Shown here piece by piece: positions 8,832 to 16,350 of a DNA stretch of 31,041 nucleotides. This DNA is from UBA2108 sp002713215. Lineage in GTDB: Bacteria > Bacteroidota > Bacteroidia > Flavobacteriales_G > Salibacteraceae. How positions within the stretch are numbered: position 1 is the first letter of the stretch; each line of letters starts with the position of its first letter. Below the pieces are notes generated by a model. That model saw only the letters and a list, made by a program, of their open reading frames with translations. It had not been told where the DNA came from and made no database searches. The position numbers and the translations under genes were made by a program. Location: the NCBI GenBank assembly GCA_937891015.1, contig CALAPY010000007.1:1-31041 (forward strand), in the 5' to 3' direction.

Positions 8832-9197
8832 TTACCGCACCAAATCAACCGATACTTGATTGTGTGAAGCATTCAACTCACACACGCCATTTTTTATTAC
8901 AAGAAGTTGCGGCGATTCGTGCCTTACCGAAAACATATTGGCAATTTCGTTGGACACATCGCGGTAACGAATTAAATCCAGGTAATGAAAATCCGCAACA
9001 TCGCTTTTTTTATCCCATCCATTTTCTAGCCGACTATAAGCCATTGTACTGGTTGGACACCTGGTACTGTGCTTAAATAGTACTTGTGTTTTTTGATACG
9101 AGTCTTCTTTAATTTTATTCAATTGATCCAACCCTGATAATTGTATCCAGGCCGGATGCATGGCTTTATCACTCCCTCCAAATAATCCTCCAAACAT
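8832..9197 (-). CDS. ytxJ: Bacillithiol-system redox protein YtxJ (thioredoxin fold)
   Basis: A 121-residue cytoplasmic thioredoxin-fold protein of the YtxJ (DUF2847) family. The diagnostic motif FKHSTRCPTSTMA (41-53) contains the single active-site Cys47 in a CPxS context. Family knowledge links YtxJ to bacillithiol as a monothiol bacilliredoxin-like protein that removes bacillithiol from mixed disulfides; its presence suggests the organism makes bacillithiol. The conserved DVSNEIANMFSVRHESPQLLVI segment supplies the cis-Pro. It starts three bases after the DUF547 gene, so they form one operon. Confidence 0.9.
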   Translation of the reverse strand: MFGGLFGGSDKAMHPAWIQLSGLDQLNKIKEDSYQKTQVLFKHSTRCPTSTMAYSRLENGWDKKSDVADFHYLDLIRYRDVSNEIANMFSVRHESPQLLVIKNGVCELNASHNQVSVDLVR

Positions 9198-9200
9198 GAT

Positions 9201-9893
9201 CTAATTAATTTCTGTGGTGAAATTTTCTGTGTTAATGGTCCAATCGTAAGACAAAAATGAAATTTTTGCTTTGCTATCAATCGGCACCAGGTTGTATTTT
9301 CTATAGAGTTTTTTAATTCCCTTAAACCCTCCAAAATCAGCAAAGTACCATCTAAAAAGTCGGGGTACTTTTATTCTGTTGCTCGATGTAGTAGAAAACA
9401 CACTACCATCCATCAAATAGTTTTTGGTGTTATTGCACAGTTGGCTATTAACCTGCTCTGCGTTATAAGATGTGATTGGTGGACATGAGTTTGCTCCACA
9501 GTTTAACGCAAAGTGGATTCTAAAATCCAGCTTGCCCACTCTCAGTTGCTTCTCCCAATCATCGACCTTCCATTTGTTTAGGTAGCCCAAACTCCATTTC
9601 AATTTACTTCGTCGAAGTATGCCGTGTTCCACATCGTCAAAACTCAACGAAACCCTATGGAAGTGAATTATTTTTTTCGTGTAAAACTGATTGTCATCAT
9701 CCTTATTTCTAATGGCCTTAAGAATGTGAGCATTATATATGTTTAACCAAAATGCTTTTTTGTAATCGTCATTGGGTAAGTATTCAGCCAACTGCTTAAT
9801 ATTATACCCCTTGAGTTGACTAATCAACTCATCGGTTTCATTCCCCAACCTGAATGCCAGAAGTAACTCCTCAGAAATACCCACTAAATCCAC
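9201..9893 (-). CDS. DUF547 domain protein
   Basis: A 230-residue protein that is almost entirely a DUF547 domain: KKAFWLNIYNAHILKAI near residues 45-61, IHFHRVSLSFDDVEHGILR around 76-94, and IHFALNCGANSCPPI (125-139). DUF547 has been proposed to have a transglutaminase/papain-like arrangement and the NCGxxSCPP segment carries the candidate nucleophile; no reaction is proven. There is no signal peptide with this start, unlike many relatives. It is first in an operon with ytxJ, hinting at a thiol-related context, but this is inference. Confidence 0.85.
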   Translation of the reverse strand: MDLVGISEELLLAFRLGNETDELISQLKGYNIKQLAEYLPNDDYKKAFWLNIYNAHILKAIRNKDDDNQFYTKKIIHFHRVSLSFDDVEHGILRRSKLKWSLGYLNKWKVDDWEKQLRVGKLDFRIHFALNCGANSCPPITSYNAEQVNSQLCNNTKNYLMDGSVFSTTSSNRIKVPRLFRWYFADFGGFKGIKKLYRKYNLVPIDSKAKISFLSYDWTINTENFTTEIN

Positions 9894-9973
9894 GATGCAA
9901 AGGTGATGAGAATTGTAATTCTTTTCCGTAAACCAAGTGACAGTTGTACTAAATCACTGTTTCAACCACATTG

Positions 9974-10034
<61 letters not shown>

Positions 10035-10036
10035 AA

Positions 10037-11392
10037 CTAAAGTGCTTCTACTTCTTCTGCCGTTGGAAGATTGTTTGTATGGTATTTACCTGCAACAACT
10101 CCCTTTTTTAGAACTATAATTCCAGGGTTAGAACGAACCGTGGTCTTAAGCATTATAGCATCAGCACTCCAAAAATCGAATAAGGTCTGGTGTTTATGCC
10201 TAAAAGCGTCCACATCGGTATACGAACCGGCTGAGAGCCCGATAAATGGAATTCCTTTTTCCTTCATTTGTTCTGCCAATGCATTAACATCAGACATGGT
10301 TCTGTCATCGGTCTTACTAATGTCGTACATAATCAATAAAACGACTTTAGGGTATTGCAGTATTTCGTAGGTCTTCTCATTTCCTTCAGTATCGGAAATA
10401 AAGAAATCATGAATGGGCGGTTCGTAACCATCTTTGAGCTTTACCTGCTTGGTTTCATCACTCAACATCTCCCAGTCTTCATTTTCCCACCATTCTCCGG
10501 CAATATATTCCTGGTCGGTCATTTCCTTTTTTTCATTGGTTTTGGTGTTTTTTAGTACATAAATGTAACCATATTTGGGAGGTTCGAGGCCCTTCTCCTC
10601 TGCCGATTTCATTCCATCAACAATATCTTTTCCTACAGCGTAAGGGCGATAATCGCGTAAAGGTAGATTACTATAACACCAAAAGGTAAAACCAAATGCG
10701 ATAACAGTAATGAATGCCGCAGCCGGCCATTCAACTTTTTCCGGATCAAGAAATTTCTTAATAAGAAAATACCCAATAAATCCGGCTATGGTGAGCACCA
10801 CTGGGAAATACCAGGTAAATACCCAACTGAAGATCAATACAAACAGAATGGACAAAGGAGCATAAACCTTATCCTCTTCCCAGGTATTCAGTTTTATTTT
10901 TTTCTGCATAAAAAATATGGGCAGAAGGAAAACCAATAAAATCATGTCCTTTCCAAAGGATTCCCAGGGGGTAAGCGATCGACCAATGGATCCCTTCATA
11001 GCATCTCCAAAGCAACCACAATCGGTAACGCAGGTAACACTTTGTGCTACCTCCTGACCGTTGACAATAGCCATATAAGTGGCACTGGGGTCACAGGTTG
11101 CGGTATAGGCCGTAAGCCAACCAAAAAACAAGGTAAGGACCAATAAAGACCAGGTTGCCAGCCTCATCTTAGCTCCAAACAATAGAGCAAAACCAAGAAT
11201 CACTTCGGACAGGCAGGCTGCAATAGCCAACTGCAGTGCCCAGGGTTCAAGAAAAGGAAGATCAAGTGCGCTTGCAGCAAAATACTCTTCAAGTTTGTAT
11301 GAGAAACCTAGCGGATCGTTGGCTTTAATTAATCCTGAAACAATAAAAAGTGAACCAACAAAAAGGCGACAAAATCCGATTAAATACTTCAT
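10037..11392 (-). CDS. DoxX-like (BT_3928 type) membrane protein with C-terminal thioredoxin-like domain
   Basis: A 451-residue inner-membrane protein. The N-terminal half has a DoxX/MauE-like four-helix bundle: the opening LIGFCRLFVGSLFIVSGLIK, a helix with ACLSEVILGFALLFG, then LATWSLLVLTLFFGWLTAY, and a DCGCFGDAMKGSIGRSLTPW loop near residues 125-144 typical of MauE-like proteins that handle dithiols. Two further helices follow (about 180-235). The C-terminal third (about 340-451), VVLLIMYDISKTDDRTMSD ... NPGIIVLKKGVVAGKYH, looks like a thioredoxin fold without a CxxC. The role is unknown; relatives are thought to take part in envelope redox or oxidase assembly. Its gene ends in the heptamer repeat. 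Confidence 0.82.
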   Translation of the reverse strand: MKYLIGFCRLFVGSLFIVSGLIKANDPLGFSYKLEEYFAASALDLPFLEPWALQLAIAACLSEVILGFALLFGAKMRLATWSLLVLTLFFGWLTAYTATCDPSATYMAIVNGQEVAQSVTCVTDCGCFGDAMKGSIGRSLTPWESFGKDMILLVFLLPIFFMQKKIKLNTWEEDKVYAPLSILFVLIFSWVFTWYFPVVLTIAGFIGYFLIKKFLDPEKVEWPAAAFITVIAFGFTFWCYSNLPLRDYRPYAVGKDIVDGMKSAEEKGLEPPKYGYIYVLKNTKTNEKKEMTDQEYIAGEWWENEDWEMLSDETKQVKLKDGYEPPIHDFFISDTEGNEKTYEILQYPKVVLLIMYDISKTDDRTMSDVNALAEQMKEKGIPFIGLSAGSYTDVDAFRHKHQTLFDFWSADAIMLKTTVRSNPGIIVLKKGVVAGKYHTNNLPTAEEVEAL

Positions 11393-11503
11393 GGCTTATT
11401 AAAAATTTGCCGTAAAAGTAAGTCGGTAAAATTGATTCAAATGAGGTTTAACAGCTATTTAACTGAAATTATGTTTCGTCTTACAGTTTGGCTTTTTTTG
11501 CAT

Positions 11504-12169
11504 CTATTCCCATTCCATTCCATCAGGACTTCCAAACTGGTATACAATCTCAATTTGATCGGACAGAGATATACTACCCGGGTTTAATCCTGGTTTTCCT
11601 TCAGGAACGGGCTGTTGCAAATCATCGAAATAGGTTTGCCAATCTGCAAAAGTAGAATCACTACCTAATGCTTTAAACGTCATGGGGTTCAGATTAAATA
11701 GGAATTCTCCCTGATCTTTAAATGAAAAGTAAACCAACTCGCTGCAATACATTTTATCGTTCTCAATATCATATACCGGATCGTAATCTTTTCCCAAGTG
11801 TTTTCGAGATTCCACGATTGCATTCTCAACAATAAATTCGTTCCCCTTCTTCAACCGACCCACCAATACTTTAGGTTTACCAGACTTATCACTTGATCTG
11901 ACCAAAAATGAATCGAGTGCTGTGAGTGATACCCCTTTCGATATAGCTTCAATTACGTGTGGTCGTCCTCCTTCCATAACCACAATTCCACAATGACTCA
12001 GGTTAGCACCATTGTAACCCAGAGTAACAGTTTCAATGCTTTCGCAATAAACTCCACAATCCAGATCCTGAAAGAGTATATCCCCCTCTTTCAATTCAAA
12101 ACCTGAACCTTTATTGCAAGACAACAAGACCAGTGTAGCAACGAGGAATGAGAATCCTATTCTTAACAT
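11504..12169 (-). CDS. YiiX-like permuted NlpC/P60 cysteine hydrolase, lipoprotein
   Basis: A 221-residue lipoprotein (lipobox VLLSC, Cys18) of the YiiX/YebB-like permuted papain superfamily. Catalytic residues are visible: LSHCGIV with His59, the family Glu in HVIEA, and YCSELVY with nucleophile Cys142. The opening ELKEGDILFQDLDCG is characteristic. Relatives cleave peptide or amide bonds in cell-wall or lipid substrates; the substrate here is unknown. Its start codon shares one base with the stop of the DHH gene upstream (TAATG), so translation is coupled. The C-terminus (PGLNPGSISLSDQIEIVY) is outside the core domain. Confidence 0.85.
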   Translation of the reverse strand: MLRIGFSFLVATLVLLSCNKGSGFELKEGDILFQDLDCGVYCESIETVTLGYNGANLSHCGIVVMEGGRPHVIEAISKGVSLTALDSFLVRSSDKSGKPKVLVGRLKKGNEFIVENAIVESRKHLGKDYDPVYDIENDKMYCSELVYFSFKDQGEFLFNLNPMTFKALGSDSTFADWQTYFDDLQQPVPEGKPGLNPGSISLSDQIEIVYQFGSPDGMEWE

Positions 12170-13182
12170 TACTTCGACAGGACTTCGATTGCTTTTTCAA
12201 GCAGCCTTTTTTCAGTAGCTTCCAGACCAATACTGCTTCGACCACCGGCTGCATTTAAATGACCGCCACCACTGAAATAGGTTCGGGCAAACTTATTTAC
12301 ATCAAAATCTCCTTTAGAACGAAAGGACATCCTAACGCTACCACTTTCATTTTCCTTCATCAGACAAGAAAATTTTACTCCTTTAATGGACAAGGCATAG
12401 TTTACAAACCCTTCGGTATCTCCGGGTTGATAGTTATGATCGGTCATCTCCTGGTGCGACAAAGTGATATAGGCCATGTTTAAGTCCTTATGGTAACTCA
12501 ACTTTTGTCCCAATACGTATCCCAGCAATTGCAATCGATCGATACTGTTGTTATCGTAAATAAGATTGTAAACCTTGCTGATCTCCAATCCTATCTCCAT
12601 CATCTCACCCACAATTTCATGCGTTCTGGCGCTTGTACTTGGAAAACGAAACGACCCTGTATCTGTCAGTATTCCCGAATATAGCGCTTCACAAATTCCC
12701 AGGTCAATCTTGTCCTTATTTCCGGAGTAAGCAATAAAATCGTACACCAATTGCGATGTTGAAGAAGCTTCTATATCGTGGATATAATAATTGTAGTTCT
12801 CGGCTGGTTCGCGATGGTGATCAATCATAATCATCTTTTTGTCTAACCCGGACAGAACCTTGCAAAACTCCTCTCCCACTCTTGACAACACATTATAGTC
12901 AAGAGAAAAAATTAGGTCAGAGTCGACAACCAGTTTATTAACCAGTTCCTTGTTGGTATCAAACCGGATAATTTGATCCGTACCTGGAATCCAATGAAGA
13001 AATTCCGGAAATTCATCGGGAACCACAACCGTACATTTTTTTCCCAGTTTGGTAATAAACTGCAATAAACCCATGGTAGAACCAATAGCGTCACCATCTG
13101 GTGAACGATGGGTTGTAATTAATATGTTCTCTGCACCCAGAATAGATTGCAGGGTTTCTTCGTATTGTAGTTTTTGTGCCAT
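12169..13182 (-). CDS. DHH/DHHA1 phosphoesterase (NrnA-like)
   Basis: A 337-residue cytoplasmic phosphoesterase of the NrnA type, which degrades nanoRNA and/or dephosphorylates pAp using Mn2+. Motifs in order: THRSPDGDAIGS (about 24-35, metal-binding His and Asp), LIFSLDYN (second metal Asp), IDHHREP (DHH), and GGGHLNAAGGRS near the C-terminus (DHHA1, nucleotide binding). The start at 13182 is preferred over an in-frame ATG at 13230 because the latter adds a 16-residue extension and lies upstream of a good -7 box at 13197-13204. The next gene downstream, YiiX-like, overlaps by one base. Confidence 0.9.
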   Translation of the reverse strand: MAQKLQYEETLQSILGAENILITTHRSPDGDAIGSTMGLLQFITKLGKKCTVVVPDEFPEFLHWIPGTDQIIRFDTNKELVNKLVVDSDLIFSLDYNVLSRVGEEFCKVLSGLDKKMIMIDHHREPAENYNYYIHDIEASSTSQLVYDFIAYSGNKDKIDLGICEALYSGILTDTGSFRFPSTSARTHEIVGEMMEIGLEISKVYNLIYDNNSIDRLQLLGYVLGQKLSYHKDLNMAYITLSHQEMTDHNYQPGDTEGFVNYALSIKGVKFSCLMKENESGSVRMSFRSKGDFDVNKFARTYFSGGGHLNAAGGRSSIGLEATEKRLLEKAIEVLSK

Positions 13183-13196
13183 AATCAAATTCTGGG

Positions 13197-13204
13197 CAAA
13201 TGTA
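13197..13204 (-). promoter_or_regulatory. Candidate promoter of the DHH-YiiX pair
   Basis: Minus-strand TACATTTG fits TAnnTTTG, with a TTTG (13228-13231) 23 bases upstream as -33 element. It lies 15 bases before the ATG at 13182 and inside the extension that the alternative ATG at 13230 would encode, supporting the shorter protein. Confidence 0.5.
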
Positions 13205-13295
13205 AAAGGATGCTGATGATTTGGTATCAAACTATTTGCCTCAATAATTTCTTTTATCGGTGACTACGGTCACTATTTAAAAAATCATTTCAATC

Positions 13296-13303
13296 TAACT
13301 TTG
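13296..13303 (+). promoter_or_regulatory. Candidate -7 box of the sulfide:quinone oxidoreductase gene
   Basis: TAACTTTG matches TAnnTTTG and ends 24 bases before the ATG at 13328, a plausible short leader. No clear -33 TTTG is seen at the usual distance, which would fit an activator-dependent promoter. Confidence 0.45.
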
Positions 13304-13327
13304 TAAGTGAATTAAACAAATAAGATT

Positions 13328-14596
13328 ATGACGAAACATCAGGTTGTAGTAATCGGAGGAGGAACGGGTGGAATTATGATTGCCGCTCAGTTGCTAAAAA
13401 AAGATCCAACAATTAACCTCGCCATAATTGAACCATCGGAAAAACATCACTATCAACCAGCTTATTCACTGGTGGGCGCAGGTGCTTATAGTTTAGTGGA
13501 TACTATTCAAGACGAGGTAAAATACATTCCTAAAGATGCAGTCTGGATAAAAGAATATGCTCAGGAAATTATTCCCTCAGATAATAAGGTTGTACTCGCC
13601 AGCAATGAAGAGATAGAATATGAATACCTGGTTGTTGCACCAGGCCTGGTTGACAATTTAAGTTTGGTAGAAGGGCTTGAGGAAGCACTTAAAAAAGATA
13701 ATGTATGCAGCAACTACATCGATTCTGAAAAAACCTGGAAAGCGGTACAGGCTTTTGAGGGAGGAAACGCGCTTTTTACACAACCCACTACTCCCCTTAA
13801 ATGCCCCGGAGCTCCTCAAAAGGCCATGTACATGAGTTCTGACTATTGGATCAACCGAAAAAAAATCGGAGACAAAACCAACTCCATTTTCGCTACTAAC
13901 GGCAGTATTATTTTCGGAATTAAAGAATTTAGGCCTGCTCTTGAAAATGCGCTTAAGGAGTATGACATAACCCAATATTATTTCCATAATTTGGTGAAAA
14001 TTGACAGCGAAAATCAATTGGTCTATTATGAAGTAAGCAAAACTGACGGAGCAATCGTTAACGATAAAAACAACCGGGCAAAAAGAGAAGTGGTAAGTGA
14101 CGCTCCACCAACGGTAACTATTTCTTACGACTTCTTACATCTTGCTCCTCCCCAACAAGCTCCCGATGTAGTAAGAAATTCTCCATTGGTGTATACCGAA
14201 GGTCCAAACAAGGACTGGATGAACGTGGATAAACACAGCATGCAAAGTCCTTTGTTTTTCAACGTATTTGGAATTGGAGACTGTATAGCAATACCAACTG
14301 CTCGAACCGGTGCTGCCATTCGAAAGCAGGTGCCAGTGGTTGTAGACAACATATTGTCTTTGATGAAAAAAGGAGAAATCGGTAATATGAGCTATACAGG
14401 TTATTCTTCTTGTCCACTGGTTTTAGGATATGGAAAAATGCTGCTAGCGGAGTTTAAATACGATGGAATAAGAGATAGCGACCCTTTGCTAAACACCTTT
14501 GTTGATACAACTAAAGCGGGCTGGTTAATGTGGATGTTGAAGAAAACAGGACTCCCCTATTTGTACTGGAATATGATGTTGAAAGGCAGGATGTAA
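13328..14596 (+). CDS. sqr: Sulfide:quinone oxidoreductase, type II-like (SQOR)
   Basis: A 422-residue FAD enzyme that oxidises sulfide and passes electrons to quinone, producing sulfane sulfur. The N-terminus has the dinucleotide fold GGGTGGIMIA (10-19). The two redox cysteines of the mitochondrial-type enzymes are recognisable: Cys159 in LKCPGAPQKAMYMSS (human SQOR has CAGAPQK) and Cys362 in SSCPLVLGYGKMLLAEF (human SCPLVTGY). FAD-binding IGDCIAIPTARTGAAI precedes the latter. The C-terminal amphipathic stretch (WLMWMLKKTGLPYLYWNMMLKGRM) is the membrane-attachment region. It stands alone, upstream of ndk, which has its own promoter. The role is sulfide detoxification or sulfide-dependent respiration. 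Confidence 0.92.
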   Translation: MTKHQVVVIGGGTGGIMIAAQLLKKDPTINLAIIEPSEKHHYQPAYSLVGAGAYSLVDTIQDEVKYIPKDAVWIKEYAQEIIPSDNKVVLASNEEIEYEYLVVAPGLVDNLSLVEGLEEALKKDNVCSNYIDSEKTWKAVQAFEGGNALFTQPTTPLKCPGAPQKAMYMSSDYWINRKKIGDKTNSIFATNGSIIFGIKEFRPALENALKEYDITQYYFHNLVKIDSENQLVYYEVSKTDGAIVNDKNNRAKREVVSDAPPTVTISYDFLHLAPPQQAPDVVRNSPLVYTEGPNKDWMNVDKHSMQSPLFFNVFGIGDCIAIPTARTGAAIRKQVPVVVDNILSLMKKGEIGNMSYTGYSSCPLVLGYGKMLLAEFKYDGIRDSDPLLNTFVDTTKAGWLMWMLKKTGLPYLYWNMMLKGRM

Positions 14597-14659
14597 AATC
14601 ATCATCTATTTCGCCCTTCAATTTTTGTTTCTTAGTCAACTTGACCGAAAAGAAAAACC

Positions 14660-14667
14660 TACTTTTG
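14660..14667 (+). promoter_or_regulatory. Candidate promoter of ndk
   Basis: TACTTTTG matches TAnnTTTG; TTG at 14641-14643 lies 16 bases upstream. Transcription would start about 14674, leaving a roughly 26-base A-rich leader before the ATG at 14700, which supports that start. Confidence 0.6.
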
Positions 14668-14699
14668 CACGCGAAAAATTTCGGTCAAAAAAAATTAAA

Positions 14700-15119
14700 A
14701 TGGCGAACAACAGAACATTTACAATGATTAAACCTGAAGCAGTAGCTAAAGGTTATACTGGAGCAATTTTGGACAGAATGGTTCAGGGAGGATTTAGAAT
14801 AGTTGCAATGAAAAAAACTCAACTTTCTAAAGCTGAGGCTGGTACTTTTTATGAAGTACATGCAGAACGACCATTTTATGGGGAGTTGGTTGACTATATG
14901 AGTTCTGGACCAATTGTAGCGGCAATCCTTGAAAAAGACAATGCGGTTACTGATTTCCGTACCTTAATTGGTTCAACTGATCCTACAGAAGCTGCTGAAG
15001 GAACCATCAGAAAAGATTTTGCTGAAAGTAAGGCACAAAATGCGGTTCATGGATCCGATTCTGATGAAAATGCACAAATTGAAGGTTCTTACTTTTTCTC
15101 AGGAAGAGAAATGTACTAG
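14700..15119 (+). CDS. ndk: Nucleoside diphosphate kinase
   Basis: A 139-residue enzyme of normal family length that transfers the gamma-phosphate from ATP to other nucleoside diphosphates through a phospho-histidine. It starts RTFTMIKPEAVAKG, contains ERPFYGELVDYMSSGP, and has active-site His117 in NAVHGSDS; the C-terminus has the usual FFSGREMY ending. The upstream in-frame ATG at 14625 would add 25 non-conserved residues and precede the promoter, so 14700 is used. It is single-cistron with its own promoter and terminator. Confidence 0.97.
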   Translation: MANNRTFTMIKPEAVAKGYTGAILDRMVQGGFRIVAMKKTQLSKAEAGTFYEVHAERPFYGELVDYMSSGPIVAAILEKDNAVTDFRTLIGSTDPTEAAEGTIRKDFAESKAQNAVHGSDSDENAQIEGSYFFSGREMY

Positions 15120-15139
15120 ACCATAAAATTCTTAATTGG

Positions 15140-15170
15140 AAAAAGGCCTTGCTTTCGCTAGGCCTTTTTT
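15140..15170 (+). terminator. Intrinsic terminator of ndk
   Basis: AAAAAGGCCT (15140-15149) pairs perfectly with AGGCCTTTTT (15160-15169) around a 10-base loop, ending in a T run. It follows the ndk stop by 20 bases. The A-run on the left means it can work in both directions. Confidence 0.9.
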
Positions 15171-15253
15171 ATTGCACTATTAATGAATACTATAGGTTGA
15201 ATAAAGGACTGTCAGCCGAAGTGATTCCCTAAGTTCCCTCGTTAGCTATTGCG

Positions 15254-15392
15254 GTTGTTACCTTGAGTGTTTTCGATCCGAATCTCTTCGAGATCGAAAG
15301 GTAGACAAGTCTTCCCATAGCAGGGTTTCAGAAAAATTGACTACCCTTCGATACTACGCCTCGTTAAACTCGGCGCCACTCAGGATGACAAC
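15254..15392. repeat. Nested imperfect inverted-repeat element (REP-like)
   Basis: Outer arms 15254-15269 and 15377-15392 pair with 13 of 16 identities; inner arms 15293-15308 and 15337-15352 pair with 14 of 16. The distances between outer and inner arms are almost equal on both sides (23 and 24 bases), so the whole 139 bases folds as one long interrupted hairpin. The arms contain the CACTCAGGATGACA/TACCCTTCGAT-type words I associate with dispersed intergenic repeats in Bacteroidota. No gene is seen between 15171 and 15408. Confidence 0.8.
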
Positions 15393-15408
15393 TTTCCTGT
15401 GTTATTCT

Positions 15409-15636
15409 TCAACACGTTTTTTTATTTCCTGAAATTACGTTCTTAATTAAGGCCACAACTAACATCAACCAAGGTGTACCGTGCAATACCACATCGAACC
15501 AATCCATTGCGCTCATTCCTACAGCTCCGCCGGCAATCCATTTTACTTTGCCCCAAATATGAGGTTCGGGGAAAAAAGGAGCTAACCCTAAAGTGAGGGA
15601 GGCCAACCCCCAAAATTTCCAATCATCAAGTTTCAT
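15409..15636 (-). CDS. Small conserved-looking membrane protein
   Basis: A 75-residue protein with hydrophobic segments around residues 9-22, 34-45 and 54-68 and the ordered opening MKLDDWKFWGLASLTLGLAP followed by FFPEPHIWGKVKWIAGG. The pattern looks like a small conserved inner-membrane protein that I believe occurs widely in Bacteroidota, but its function is not known to me. It lies 63 bases downstream of the Crp/Fnr gene on the same strand and may be its last operon member. Confidence 0.7.
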   Translation of the reverse strand: MKLDDWKFWGLASLTLGLAPFFPEPHIWGKVKWIAGGAVGMSAMDWFDVVLHGTPWLMLVVALIKNVISGNKKTC

Positions 15637-15699
15637 TCTACTTCTTTGGGTTTATGGAGCAAAACAAGTTGATATCGAATGAAATAATTGTGACTCTTG

Positions 15700-16332
15700 T
15701 TACAGCAGTTCAACCAAATTTCGATGAAGCTGTACCTTCCCCTTTCGCTCCAAGCTTTTGAGTAAACGTGAAATGGCTTCCCGGCTCGAACTCAAATCGA
15801 AGGCAATCTCCTGATGAGTTATCGCCAGCTTATTGGATTTATGAATTCTGGATTTCTCTTTTAAATATTCAACCAGGCGATCATCCATGTTGTGAAATGC
15901 GATAAGATCGATGGTATTCAGCATCTCTTCGAAACGATGCGAATAAGTACGCATTACAAAGTTCATCCAGGTCTTGTACGTAAACATCCATCTATCCATG
16001 TATTCTACGGGAATGGAAATAAGCTTTACATCTTCTTCTGCCACCGTTCTTATTCCACTCTTTTGATTTTGCATGCAACAGGTCAACGACATCGCACAAG
16101 TTTCACCCGGACCAATAAAGTAGAGAAAGAGTTCATTGCCATCATCGTCCTCGCGCAACACTTTAATACTCCCTTCCAGCACGATAGGCATGGACTTAAT
16201 GTAATTCCCAATATTCATGATTTGTTCTCCTTCAGAAAATACATCGACCCGGCCTACCCGATCGATTTCTTCTTGAAGTTCTTTTTCAAAAACATTGATA
16301 TACTCTTTAGGTAAAATGCTTGTATTCATCAA
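15700..16332 (-). CDS. Crp/Fnr family regulator with cysteine cluster
   Basis: A 210-residue transcription factor with an N-terminal cyclic-nucleotide-binding-like beta-barrel (about 25-115) and a C-terminal winged helix with the Crp signature ITHQEIAFDLSSSREAISRLLKSLERKG (171-198). The barrel segment FIGPGETCAMSLTCCMQNQKSG holds Cys79, Cys85 and Cys86 at the place where cAMP-binding members have their phosphate cassette, so cAMP binding is unlikely and a thiol-based signal is plausible. It lies 18 bases downstream of the SPFH gene on the same strand. The sulfide oxidoreductase gene is 1.1 kb away on the opposite strand. Confidence 0.9.
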   Translation of the reverse strand: MMNTSILPKEYINVFEKELQEEIDRVGRVDVFSEGEQIMNIGNYIKSMPIVLEGSIKVLREDDDGNELFLYFIGPGETCAMSLTCCMQNQKSGIRTVAEEDVKLISIPVEYMDRWMFTYKTWMNFVMRTYSHRFEEMLNTIDLIAFHNMDDRLVEYLKEKSRIHKSNKLAITHQEIAFDLSSSREAISRLLKSLERKGKVQLHRNLVELL

Positions 16333-16350
16333 TCCGGTTATTTCCTCAAA

